DNA of 64,000 bases. Source: Hygrophila difformis (Eukaryota; Streptophyta; Magnoliopsida; Lamiales; Acanthaceae). Both the position numbers and the translations under genes were made by a program. Below, piece after piece: positions 13,101 through 23,744 of the stretch; within the stretch, counting starts at the first letter, position 1; every line of letters begins with the position of its first letter. The notes under the pieces were generated by a model that was not told the origin of the DNA, searched no databases, and saw nothing but the letters and a program-made list of their open reading frames with translations. Location of the stretch: the NCBI GenBank assembly GCA_030278955.1, contig JAOANR010000015.1:21980626-22044625 (forward strand), read 5' to 3'.

Positions 13101-13902
13101 CGAGTCTTACCATTAGCCCGAACATGCATCCGTCTGCATAGCGCTTCCCATTCGTACATTTCTTCAGCGACTCTAACAGGAAATCATGCACCGCCCCGCC
13201 CCATGCATACTGACCTATCCTATCCAGATCATCAACATAGTGAACAACATATGCTGGAACATATTGGTGGGCAGTTGGGAACAAGATACAATTGAACACA
13301 AATAGGATATACATCCTCGCAATATCATCCGGATCATCTCCCAACTCGGCACCATCTCCCCCGCACATTCTATTCATTATGGCAATTATTTTCTTCCGCC
13401 GGACATTTACAGCGCTGCCCCCAAAATATTTATCAAGTGTCCTGCTGCTCCCCTCCAATTTCGGATGGATATAGGGCCCCTCAAACTGAAGTGCCATGAC
13501 ACACGAGAATTCCGCAGCAGAAAACTTTAGCTCAATCCCATTCCCTATTATGAAACTTCTACCCTGCACATTGTAACACCCAATTATTGCTTCTAGCCAC
13601 GCTAGATTGCTGTAGCCATTTGGACATTTCATGAAATGCCAAAATGGAGTCCTCTTCAGTGCTCCGATCTGCGCATCCGTTAGTTTTTCGATTATTCCAT
13701 CCATTGCCGCCCTAAAATATTGTGGTGAGCACCTTGTAATCAGCCCCGTATCGCCTCCTTCTTTATTCTTCCTACCATCCCTATCCTTGTCCTTCTTATT
13801 CGCTGAATTTCCAATTCCCCCAACTTTCTGCCGCCCTTTACTACTTTCCCCTTTCTCCTCCATACTTCCCTTCACACTCTTTCCACCTGCCTTCGGTGCC
13901 AT
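10154..13902 (-). CDS. Ulp1-like (C48) cysteine protease of a MULE, 8 exons (987 aa)
   Basis: A SUMO-protease-like protein of the kind carried by some plant MULEs; its role in transposition is unknown. Proposed exons on the minus strand are 13902-13111, 13015-12812, 12723-12123, 12004-11511, 11351-11185, 11068-10888, 10796-10524 and 10405-10154. All have GT-AG borders and matching phases, giving 988 codons with stop. Residues about 60-330 are the plant-specific N-terminal region found with these proteases (DUF1985-like). Residues about 340-690 are low complexity, acidic and rich in Glu and Gln, and probably disordered. The peptidase domain is near residues 770-960: His873 in FHWSLLIID, Asp890 in SRDSM, a Gln at 931-932 and Cys939 in SSDCGAFVC. 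The full triad suggests an active enzyme. The start ATG at 13902 is in MAPKAGGKS. The middle exon borders are less sure than the ends. Confidence 0.8.
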
Positions 13903-15106
13903 TTCAATGTCCCCTTCCTTTTTCAACCCCTAAAACTCTCCTCCCTGAAACAATTATGAAGTTACTTATAAACACCACCTATAAACACACCTAATGTCTC
14001 TACCTAAGGTGTATCACTACAACTAACATAAGTTCAAATGGCTGTCACAGATTACAAACAAATTAAACCTCCAACAACAATTACCAGAAATTCTGCCATA
14101 CAAAATGCACAACAACAATAAAGACTTCATTTACCGGGACTGACAACCTTCAACATTCAATTTCATGAATAATAACATTACACACAGCAATACTATGTAG
14201 ATTTCCAACTAAAGAACAAACACAATTACTAGGGTTCCGGCGCATTCCCGTTTTCCCCCAAACCAAAAAACAACCAAATTCAACACAAATTACTTACCAA
14301 TAACAGTATTACACTGTTGATTTCCCCCTCGCCACCCTCCACCTCCGGCTTCGCCCTCAGCCAACCCCTTTCCGCCGCTTCTACGCCGCCCTCTTCCTTC
14401 CCGGACCCGTCGACCTTTCCTCCCGTTTACGAGTTACCTAGCCACCGTCTCCGCTGCACACCCGCCACCAAAAGCCCCTTATACACTCCGCTCGCGGCCT
14501 CAACGTTGCCCTAACCACCGGCCCCTTCTCCGTTCGATCGTTAAAAGCTCCGACAGAGTCACAGAATGCGAGAGAAGGGGATGTCGTGTACGGTTACCAT
14601 TAAAAAATTGGACCCGTACCCCTTCCGATTAAAAATTGATTTCGTTCCCCCCTTTTTTAATTTTTTTAAATAATACTTTCAAATTGTGGGGTTTTCTTAC
14701 ATTTTGAAACGTGGGGGGGGGGGGGGGGGGGAATGGAGGGGGTAAGGCTATTAACGGGGGATTTTTGAGCAATTTCCCGTTTTTGCTAAGAGTTCATCCA
14801 AATATCTTAAAATAGTAAATAAAGTATTTTTACGAGAAGCAAAACTCAAAAGTAATTATTGTGCTAATTTGAAGATGATTTCCAATAATGATTGCATTTT
14901 ATTGAAAAGTGCTAGCATTTTATTTTTTAAATATTAAATTCTAAATTTTTAGATACTAAATCTTCTTTAATTTTAAATTTTCAATCTCTAATTTTTAAAA
15001 AAATTTAAATTTAAAGTGTAACATTAAACTCTAATTGCTTGAGAATATTCGGTACAAGTCAAAAAATACCATAAACTTTAAACTCTAAATTTTAATTATT
15101 TTTCAA
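13903..15106. other. 5' flank of the Ulp1-like gene and AT-rich spacer with a poly-G run
   Basis: Contains the likely 5' UTR and promoter of the protease gene on the minus strand. A run of about 19 G lies near 14714-14732. The MULE-end-like motif (GGGGGATTTTTGAGCAATTT) follows near 14755-14775. From 14800 on the sequence is AT-rich with nothing I can name. Confidence 0.4.
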
Positions 15107-15434
15107 CGATAGTCTTTACTTCCCTAGTCTAGCGATCAAGTCCCCCTTCTCCCAACCATAGTGTTGACCGATGGCCTCAGGCTCCGCTTGGTGGTCGCCC
15201 TTGGCCTGCAGTCCCGAAGCTTATGGTTGCTGTAAGGCTCGTCTGCCGTTGGAATCTAAATTGAAGTATCCCATAGTTTCCGGAGTTGCTCTATGATGTT
15301 GTCCAACCCGACCCTTCGGATGGACCGTTTGGCGGAATAGTGCTGGGAATCAGTCTATTAGCCACACGGTGCGCCGCAGTCCCGATACGGACCCGGCGCC
15401 CCGTGACAGTTGGTATCAGAGCCGGCCTTCGGGA

Positions 15435-16882
15435 ATGGGTGGTGGCATCATGAGCGAGAGTGCATCGGGATCGGGTTCGGAAACGGCAGGCGAGCACATC
15501 CCGGCGGTTGACTTGGAGCTTGCAGAGGCAAGGCTCCGGTTGAAAGTTGAAGAACTTGAGACGGAGAATGCTGAGACAAGAGCCATCCTGAGTGAGTGCC
15601 AGGAGCTCTGTCGGTCACTTATGAGTAATGTCCGCGCCTGTCGGGGCTGTCCGGACGCGCCGGTTGTCGTTGCAACCTCGTGATTCCCAATGGGTGTTGC
15701 AGGGTCCGACGGACGACTGGTGTGGCCGGGCATTGTGTACGAAATGGCGTGTGAGTGGTGCTAAACTCGAATGAATGGGCAGATGCCCAGGATGAGTAAT
15801 GCCGAGGGCTCGCAGAGGCGATGACCCAGGCACAAGAGTTAGCTGAGAGAGCTAAACTCGAACGGGCAGAGGCCCATGATGAGAAATACCGAGGGCTCGC
15901 AGAGTCGATGACCCAGGCACAAGAGTTAGCTGAGAGAGCTAAACTCGAACGGGCAGAGGCCCATGATGAGTAATACCGAGGGCTTGCAGAGGCGATGACC
16001 CAGGCACAAGAGTAGGGCTCGCAGATGGCGATGACCCAGGCACAAGAGTTAGCTGAGAGAGCTAAACTCGAACAGGCAGAGGCCCAGGCGATAAGTAGAG
16101 AGCAAGAAGTTGCTCCGAGTTTGGACCCAAGAGTACGTGTCCCGGAACCTCAGCCTTACCCAGGCAACCGCGATGCTAAGGAAGTCGAGAACTTCCTCTT
16201 TGATATGAATCAGTACCTTGAGAATTTGAGTATTGAAAATGGAACAAGAAGGGTTTCCAGGCCACGATGTATCTGGCGGGAGACGGCAAGTTATGATGGC
16301 GTGGAAAATATGCTGAGATTCAGCAAGGGAGAATGGCAATTGATACCTGGGCGGAACTGAGAGAAGCGATTCGGAGTCAGTTCTTCCTGGGAAAATGTGG
16401 GATATCACGCTCGGAAAGCTCTGTGAGATTTGAGGCACACAGAAAATGTCTGAGTATATGTTAAAACTTTCTCGGCACTGATGCTCGACATCAAGGACAT
16501 GTTCGAAATGGACAAGTTGTTCGCCTTCATGGAGGGCCTCCATCCAGGAACGCGATTGGAGCTGCAGAGGCAGCGAGTGAATGACCTCAACTCTGCGATG
16601 GCAGTAGCAGAAAGGCTTATGGATTATTACGACGACCGATGGGATCGTCAAGGGCCCCCGGCCAGTATGCAACAAAAAGAAGGGAGTAAATCGGAATCGG
16701 ACCATGTGGCCAAGCAATTGAAGCAACTGATGGCAACATGTTCCACACGACAATTCTGGATTGATGAGGGACTATTGATGACGAAAGGGAGACCTTGGGA
16801 ACGAGCCACAGAGAAGAATGCTCTCAAACCTCTCGTCGAAGACTTTCGGAGAGCCACGGCGATGAGGGCATCGCCAATTTAG
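15435..16882 (+). pseudogene. Broken Ty3/gypsy gag
   Basis: Translated pieces match the plant retrotransposon gag core: PYPGNRDAKEVENFLFDMNQY at about 16150-16215 and MLDIKDMFEMDKLFAFMEGL at 16481-16540, then LELQRQRVNDLNSAMAVAERLMDYYDD. At least one in-frame stop and two frame changes separate them (around 16240-16480). The N-terminal part has a coiled coil encoded by an 87-bp tandem repeat. I see no zinc knuckle, protease or polymerase. Confidence 0.85.
15804..16095 (+). repeat. 87-bp tandem repeat (29-codon coiled-coil units) in gag
   Basis: Equivalent positions occur at 15804, 15891 and 15978, a period of 87 bases, with a broken further copy from about 16014. The unit encodes roughly AEAMTQAQELAERAKLERA, a heptad-like helix. 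Stop codons (TAA) have arisen at the unit joins. Confidence 0.9.
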
Positions 16883-17153
16883 CGGGGGGAGAATGTTGAC
16901 CGACGGCCTCAGGCTCCGCTTGGTGGTCGCCCTTGGCCCGCAGTCCCGAAGCTTATGGTTGTTGTAAGGCTCGTCTGCCGTTGGAATCTAAATTGAAATA
17001 TCCCATAGTTTCCGGAGTTGCTCTATGATGTTGTCCAACCCGACTCTTCGGATGGACCGTTTGGCGGAATAGTGCTGGGAATCAGTCTATTAGCCACACG
17101 GTGCGCCGCAGTCCCGATACGGACCCAGCGCCCCGTGACACATAGGCTGGGAG

Positions 17154-20100
17154 TGTAACACCCTGAAATTCATCCTCATAAGGTTTCAGAGTGTTACCGC
17201 CACACTTGTCAGTCAGGCTTGCCCTTTGGCTAACTTAATTGACAAGTGCTACGGCTAAATATAAATTTTTGTAGCACGAACTTTAAAAATAATTGCCAAT
17301 TTTATAAAATATTGACATAAGAAAATTTAAAGTACTTAATACCAGAGTCATTGTTCTTTCTCACGCGGAAGCATAAACTAAAGGCAATATATAGGACATT
17401 AATATTTAAAAGTACGTGGTTCCTTAAATCAACAATCTTTTGATGAAAGGTAATCCCATCCCCAAATGCTCATGTCATGAGATGCAGTTCATATGTCAGC
17501 TCCAATATCTGTAAAAAGATAACGCAACAACTTTTTATCAGTACAATAGTACTTAGTAAGTCAACCCGCTCCACTTTAAGAAGTGGGTTTTAAAATAGTG
17601 GTTGACACTCAAAAATAATAATAATAATAATTTTCACTTTTTCTTTTAAAATGATCACACACATTACCTTTAACAAAATAAATAACTTTCATTCTTACCA
17701 TTGTAGCAACTATGCACAAGAGGACACCATTTTCCATATATCATATCATATCGATCATAAGTCATGACCAGCATGCAGCGGACTCATATACAGACACCTC
17801 CGGAGCCTTGGGTAACCCATCACGGATACACCCAAGAGTATAGACTCATACATGCAACAACGCCGTTTTGGCACAATTTATCAACAATGCCGTCTTGGCA
17901 TATTTAGAGGGGGAGGCCCCGCACGACACATCCCTAGTGCATTAGCCCTCTATCAAGTATGGCATCTTACTCAAGTTAATAGTGCACAATGGATTTAAAA
18001 GAGTTTTCCACAATTTTCCACATAATATCCTCTTTAGAAGAGTTTTAAACAATATCAAGGGAGTAACCTCATAACAAGGGCATTCAATAATGCCAAATAT
18101 CATTTCAACATTTAACTCTCAATATCTCATAAATATGAAAATATTATTTCATAGATCTCAAAATCCAATAATTTCTCATTTGGACCAAAAATCAAGTCCA
18201 GCGTCGCAGTTTACGCCAAGTCAGTTTAAAAATTCATACGAAAACCGATTGCTATGAAATTTAAACTGTAGATACTCAACACATAGTTGAACAAGTTTTA
18301 TGTTTTACACCTTTCAAAATAAAGTATGGATACAGTTCAAAAATCGAGTTCTTTTCAGAACATATATTATGTCAGAAATTCAATGGTGACTCTATAATTT
18401 TCAACAGGTTTTAAAAATAGTAATTTGCGATCAAAAATTCTGAAATTTTACCACAAGGTAGATAACACATAGATAAATATTTTTCATGAAGAAACCATTT
18501 GTCTTTGAGACACTTAAGACCTTAAAAAATGTGGATTTCAGAAAACACTATCATTTCTTAGATTTCAACAAAAAGAGATTTCGACCTTTCGATAAAGCGG
18601 ATCCCATAACTTTTTCATATGGGTTCTAAAAATTTTAAAATTTTCCAGAAAGATACTCAACTCAATAAGGAACAAGTTTTATGAAGGAACCTTTGAGGGA
18701 TAATGAACCAAAATAGTTTAAAAAGATGGATCTTTACGTAAACGAAAAACTGACAGATTTTGGTATAATGGAAAAATTCTAATTTTGTATTCTTAAAACA
18801 TGAATTGGGATCGCCAAAACTTGAAGTAGAGAGTGTTAACTTACTGAATTGATGTATAAGAGCAAGGAGATTCAAAGATAATGGCCGTTATAACACAAGA
18901 TTCGCACCACAAATTACGGGTTTCGCTGAAATTCGACAAATAGAGGGAAATCAATTTATAGTATAAAAATAAAAGATTTAGATCTCTAAGATACAAGTTC
19001 ACAAGGAGGATATCTTACTAACCAAGTGTTGAGAAGAGTTAGAACTCTTAGAATGATGAAGGTTGCCAAGCCTACAAGACTCCAAAATCCTTAAGATATG
19101 CTCACTATGTGGGGAACTTTAAAGAATAAAATGGGTAGTGAATTTGGCTAATGAGATGGATGAGATTGGTGTGTTTGAAGGCTAGAAACTCTCTCTATTT
19201 ATAGGCTAAGATTTGAACAATTGAACATGACACATTGTGAGAGTGATTACAACCTCACCAATCATCCAATTAAGTGTGTCTTGAGCAATAATGGTTAGAG
19301 TATTTGTATCCACTCATTTGGTCCTTATAGCCTAACAAAGAGGCTATTAATTTTGTCCATCATGTTGTCTATTAACATAATGGTTTTCCTATTATGGAGG
19401 CTATTAATCTTGCTGGGTTCAAGAGATAATTGCTCACCTTTCTTTGCTAGCCAATCATCCAAGACACTTGTTAATCATGTTGATTTTTTTTTTTATCTAT
19501 TTGTTTAGGAAGAAAATTTCTTGCAATTGCTTTTAACCTCATATTTGTGTAAGTAGTGTATCATGAAAATGATGCTTGTCTAGAAAAATCATTATTCTTG
19601 CCATTATTTAGTGGCATGCATTTATACTCAATGAGTTGGATATGATAATATAATATTTATTTATTTATTTATTTCAAGTATTGTATTTATATTAATGCGC
19701 TTTCAAAATAATAATATACTTGCATGGTTTTATTTTATTTACAACAATACTCAAACCACAAAGTCTTCATGTCATCATTAAATAAAAATTATAATCTATG
19801 AATATATTTACTTATATATAAAAGTTAATTCTCATAGATTCACATAAAAACTCATTTTTATTTTTATAAAAATTTATTCCATAATGAATATTAAAATACT
19901 TAAAATATTCACACACTATCCTCATAATAATGTTCAAGACCAATGTGTATATATATAAAAACTTATATATATAATTTAAACAATAGATTTAAAAAATATT
20001 CCATAAACTATATAATTCTATTACCCATGATATTGAAATTCATATTTCTTTTGGAAAAGACAAATTTACATATATAGTTTTTCAAGTGTTGTTTTGTAGA

Positions 20101-20198
20101 AAAATCAATATACTAATTCTTTAAGCAAGTGATTAAATATTTAATAAAAGTCTCTTTAGTGAATTACAATTATTTCGGGTAATTTATATGGTATTACA
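17154..20198 (-). mobile_element. Solo LTR (3045 bp), Ty3/gypsy type, minus orientation
   Basis: On + it reads TGTAACACC...GGTATTACA. In reverse complement it starts TGTAATACC and ends GGGTGTTACA, like the LTRs at 20648 and 23956, and shares their GTGTGGCGGT block near the 3' end (17192-17205 on +). Flanks are GGGAG (17149-17153) and GGGGG (20199-20203), a 4 of 5 match for a target duplication. No primer-binding site or pol sequence is adjacent, which fits LTR-LTR recombination. Its interior hairpins are described in the findings. Confidence 0.8.
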
Positions 20199-20320
20199 GG
20201 GGGTTCGATCCCCACCGGCCCCTATCCCTCCCCTTTATCCCCCTTTGTAATTTGTGTGATTTGGGCTCCCACACACATTTGCCGACACATGAGTGTCAAT
20301 GTTTACCCAAAAAAAAAAGT

Positions 20321-20647
20321 TTATCCTTATAAACGCCAGAGGAATGCTGCATTGATCCGATAACTACTTGCATTTGACAATTTGATCACTTCTGGTAAAG
20401 CATACCAAGAGTTGAACTCAGTCATATTCCCCCGCTCCAATTCTTCCTCTCCGATCGTTGAGCATCTTCGAACTTCTCCGAATCCGTCTTTGTTGATCGT
20501 CTTGAAATATATTGGACTCCTTGCTTGGGTGTTATCGATTCTCCAGTTTTGGCTTTCCTTTTAAACCCCTCTCTCTCTCTCTCTCAGTCCAGTCCGTAGC
20601 TCCAGAACGTCATGCTAGCTGCTTTTGCCATTTACAAAAAAAAATAT
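20321..20647. other. Unassigned stretch between SINE and solo LTR
   Basis: Mixed-composition DNA with a short CT microsatellite (about 20569-20585). I see no gene. Confidence 0.5.
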
Positions 20648-23201
20648 TGTAATACCCGCGAAATTAGTCACATAAATAAATAAATAAATACATAAATAAA
20701 TAAATAAATAATTAAAATAAAGATAAAAAGAGAGATTGAATTTAATTTAAAGAATAAAAAGGAATTTAATTTCCAAGAGCCGTGAAGTCGAAAAAAATTT
20801 AATTAAATAAATTATTGCACGGGAACCAAATATTGATGGACTCAAGATTTCGAACACGAAATTAATTTGAGATCCCAAATGAATTTAAAATAGGATTTAA
20901 AATCCAAGAGTTAGCCCAAGGAATAAGCCCAAGAAAATAGAAGGAGAAATGCCCAAAAGAGAAGGACAAAGGCCCAAAAGAGAGGAGGAAAGGCCCAAAG
21001 GGATAGCACGGCCCTGCCCAGGACAAAGCCCATTCCGGGTCCGCACGGTCGTGGCGCGGTATTGGCGAAAAATGCGCCAAGAGCGCGCCAACCCTGCAGA
21101 AACGGCCCTTGCGCGATTTTCTCGCCCAATTTCGGATTTTTCGAGTTTGTTGCATATCTTTCGGCCCAAGACTCCCCATATCTGATCTTGGACGACTCCA
21201 AGTCCTTCAAATCTATAAATACCCCCTTAATCAGACCGTACGCCCTTTTCAACTCATTTACAATTTCCACACACTTCCAAACACCCGAAAACCCTAGATC
21301 TAAGCCGTTGGAAGCAAGGACAACGAAGGAGAAGCCTATTTGGACGAATTCAGAACTCCCAAGCGTAGATGGGGGTGAGGTAAGACGTTTATCCATATTT
21401 TCTATACGAAAACCAAATAGGAGTCTAACTTGATACGTCTTCTTCTTCTGAAAAACAGCGAATCGGAACAAGGAGGAGTACGAAGGAACTAGGACACAAA
21501 TGACGATCCCGGAAGCCACGACATCGAAATCGAAGAGCCGTAGATCCAAATCCAAGTAAGTTAATTCTTACATACGGTTTTGGTGGCTAAAAATCAACCA
21601 AACATAAGATCTAATGAACGGATCTAATAAGATCTGTGACTAGAAGTTTTACACGCGCGCACCATTTTTGCATGAATTTTTCGGACCATTTAAAATGCTC
21701 AAACGGAAAAACTTAAAACTGGAAAAGTGTTCCTAAGACTTAGATCTACACTGTACAAAATTTTCATAATTTTTCGTTAAGTTTTGATACCCGAAAACCG
21801 AATTTGACCATCTCTGCACATTTTCGAACTTTGAACATTGACAGATTTGATTTCCGAACTTGTTGGCTATTTTGACACCAGATCTAGGCCGAATTAAGAG
21901 TTGTGATAAAAATATAAATTGTAGATCAATGAGTCGTGAACATTCCTGTAAAATTTTATAAAAATTGGAGTTCGTTTGTTAAGTCAAAAATTGAATCTTT
22001 GAAAACTGCTACATTATGAATCCTGACAGCTTAGGGTTTTTGTAGAAATCTAAATGTTTCACTTGTTTCCTTACCTCGTTTTGAAGAACTTAAAACACGA
22101 GACTCATTCGTTGAGATGTTTTTGAGCTACTGTTAAATTTTCAACTCAATTGACCTTGAAATGAATTTTTAAACGAGAAAGATGCGAATAGCGACATATG
22201 GGAATCATATATTGAGAAATTTGAGAAATTGGTGAAATTGATCTTTTCTAAAAAAAAAACAAACGAAAGATCCTTTGGAAAATAAAAACCATCCTTTGGA
22301 AAATAAAAACCAAGAGGCCTGTTCTTACCTTGCGGGTTCAATTCCCCAGGGTGTGTGTTTTCCTGCGGGTTCAATTCCCCAGGGTGTATGTTTTCCTGCG
22401 GGTTCAGTTCCCTAGGGTGTATGTTTTCCTGTGAGTTCGATTCTCCAGGATGTGTGTTGATTCCTATGGGTTCGATTCCCTAGGACGTGTTTGAATTCTT
22501 GCGGGTTCGATTCCACAAGGACGGATTATCCTCGATTACATCGAACAATGGTAAAAGAAGATATTGTGATTTAGTAACGGGAATAAATTGAAAGACTTAA
22601 ATTAAATTCTTATTAAGTTGTGTTTTTAAATTATACCCTTTATTTATTACCTTGTAAAGTTATGTTTATGATCTTTTAGAATCCATGCTTTTAAATTATG
22701 CAAGTAAATTTATTTAGTTAAGCCGAATTAATTCACATAGTGTATACAATCTTGCCAAAGGTAACATGTTCTTTTTGTAAACTAATTAAAGGCTTTTAAA
22801 CTCCATTGTTGTATCCTAGGGGTTAACTTACTTAGTATGTTTAAACTGACAAAACCGTTGTTTCTCTTTTCTTTTCAGAGTATGAGGATTACGCATGAGC
22901 ATGAGCATGCATGAGAATTTTGGGGAACATTTAATTTATTATTTATATGACTTGCATTACGGGCCTGTTAACCCATTATTTTGGCCATGTTGGCCCTATT
23001 TACATTTTCGCTGCTATATAATTAAATATTGCATGTGAGTAATTCTGGTATTTTAAACTTATATTATATGGGCTTGTTTTAAATTTATTTTCTGAAAAAC
23101 CATGGCCTTACATCTCTTTAGCAAGCTCGAAGAAGTCGCGTCTTCCTAGGGAGGTGTGGCGGTGACATACTGGCCTGGGTTATCAAAATCGAGGTGTTAC
23201 A
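20648..23201 (+). mobile_element. Solo LTR (2554 bp), Ty3/gypsy type
   Basis: Starts TGTAATACCCGCG and ends GAGGTGTTACA. The perfect duplication AATAT lies at 20643-20647 and 23202-23206. An AAAT microsatellite follows the 5' end. The end region has GGGAGGTGTGGCGGTGACAT, shared with the LTR element at 23956. A T-arm-like hairpin array is at 22327-22522. No internal retroelement sequence is adjacent. Confidence 0.92.
22327..22522 (+). repeat. Array of six T-arm-like hairpins carrying B-box motifs
   Basis: Six units repeat at about 41-46-base spacing, each with a core GGGTTCRATTCCC or a close variant. Outer stems are CCTG/CAGG, CCTA/TAGG and CTTG/CAAG in different units, so base pairing is kept while bases change. 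The core matches the Pol III B-box consensus GGTTCGANTCC. Confidence 0.9.
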
Positions 23202-23236
23202 AATATACTATATAGTAATTTAAATTATTAAAGATA

Positions 23237-23397
23237 TCACTACAAGAAAACAAATCAACCGGGAATGGCGACCTCGTATTATAGGTTGCAATTTGCGACC
23301 GGGTTAGTGACCTCTACTACCGGTCATGAAGTTAGGGCTTTAACCTCCCCTCCCCTGCTGTTGAATTAGACTTACAGAGCTGTGAAATTATTCCCTT

Positions 23398-23428
<31 letters not shown>

Positions 23429-23440
23429 ACTTTTACCCCT
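23237..23440 (+). mobile_element. CACTA-type (En/Spm) transposon end fragment
   Basis: Starts with CACTACAAGAAAAC, the standard CACTA tip, followed by subterminal GCGACC/GACCTC-type motifs. A long C run (about 30 bases near 23397-23426) interrupts it. I found no matching second end, so it is truncated. Confidence 0.6.
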
Positions 23441-23480
23441 TAGATTGTGACCTCATATCCCGACCATATCCCATAGGTAA

Positions 23481-23744
23481 TACTCCCTCCAAATTTTTTT
23501 AAGTATAACGTTTTGACTTTTTTATTGTTCATTGTAATACTTTAACTTCTATTTTTCTTATAGCTATACAAGAAAGAATATAAGCCAAATGAAATCTTAT
23601 TGGATTCGTCTTATTCTTGTAGTTTTTAAATATCAAATTTTTAAAATTTTTATTTGTACCAAATTTGAGTTATTAATCGTTTAAAATGTACGTTGGCATA
23701 CGTGCAATTGAGAAACGTTATACTTAAAAATAACGGAGGAAGTA
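23481..23744. mobile_element. Stowaway/mariner-like MITE
   Basis: Ends TACTCCCTCC and GGAGGAAGTA, about 264 bp. The body resembles the inverted-orientation member at 59389-59652 (ATCTTATTGGATTCGTCTTA). Confidence 0.85.

Larger units (their letters stand above)
1..14790. mobile_element. Probable large two-gene MULE (MURA plus Ulp1-like), left end beyond the window
   Basis: A MURA-type transposase gene on + and an Ulp1-like protease gene on - converge across about 14 kb. This pairing is known from the plant KAONASHI/CUMULE type of Mutator-like elements, which carry a C48 protease beside the transposase. Both genes read through without stops once spliced, so the element may be recent. The outer right limit is guessed from a motif near 14760-14790 that reads like a MULE end. 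I found only a weak match between the two flanks, so the terminal repeats are not established and the left one may lie outside the window. The small gene and satellite arrays in the middle are either cargo or host DNA between two separate elements. Confidence 0.4.
15162..17140 (+). mobile_element. Non-autonomous gag-only LTR retrotransposon (TR-GAG type)
   Basis: Two 247-bp LTRs (15162-15408 and 16894-17140) start TGTTGACCG and end CCCCGTGACA. A CATAG duplication flanks the element at 15157-15161 and 17141-17145. The primer-binding site TGGTATCAGAGC at 15411, complementary to initiator Met-tRNA, follows the left LTR by two bases. A purine tract (AGCGGGGGGAGAA) precedes the right LTR. The interior holds only a decayed Ty3/gypsy gag and no pol. 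The LTRs differ at only a few bases. Confidence 0.95.
15107..20320 (+). mobile_element. tRNA-derived SINE split by two LTR insertions
   Basis: The A-box side (CTAGTCTAGCGATCAAG) lies at about 15125-15150. The B-box side (GGTTCGATCCCC type) resumes at 20204 and leads to CCCTTTGTAATTTGTGTGA and a poly-A tail near 20308. The right half shares CCCTTTGTAATT and GGGCTCCCA with the SINEs at 43107 and 59147. Removing 15162-17145 and 17154-20203 rejoins the halves with an intact B-box. The 5' limit is uncertain. Confidence 0.65.

Noticed and set aside
22327..22522. True tRNA genes at the GGTTCGATTCC motifs
   Set aside because: Only the T-arm-like part is present. There is no A-box, anticodon arm or acceptor stem at the right distance, and units recur every 41-46 bases.
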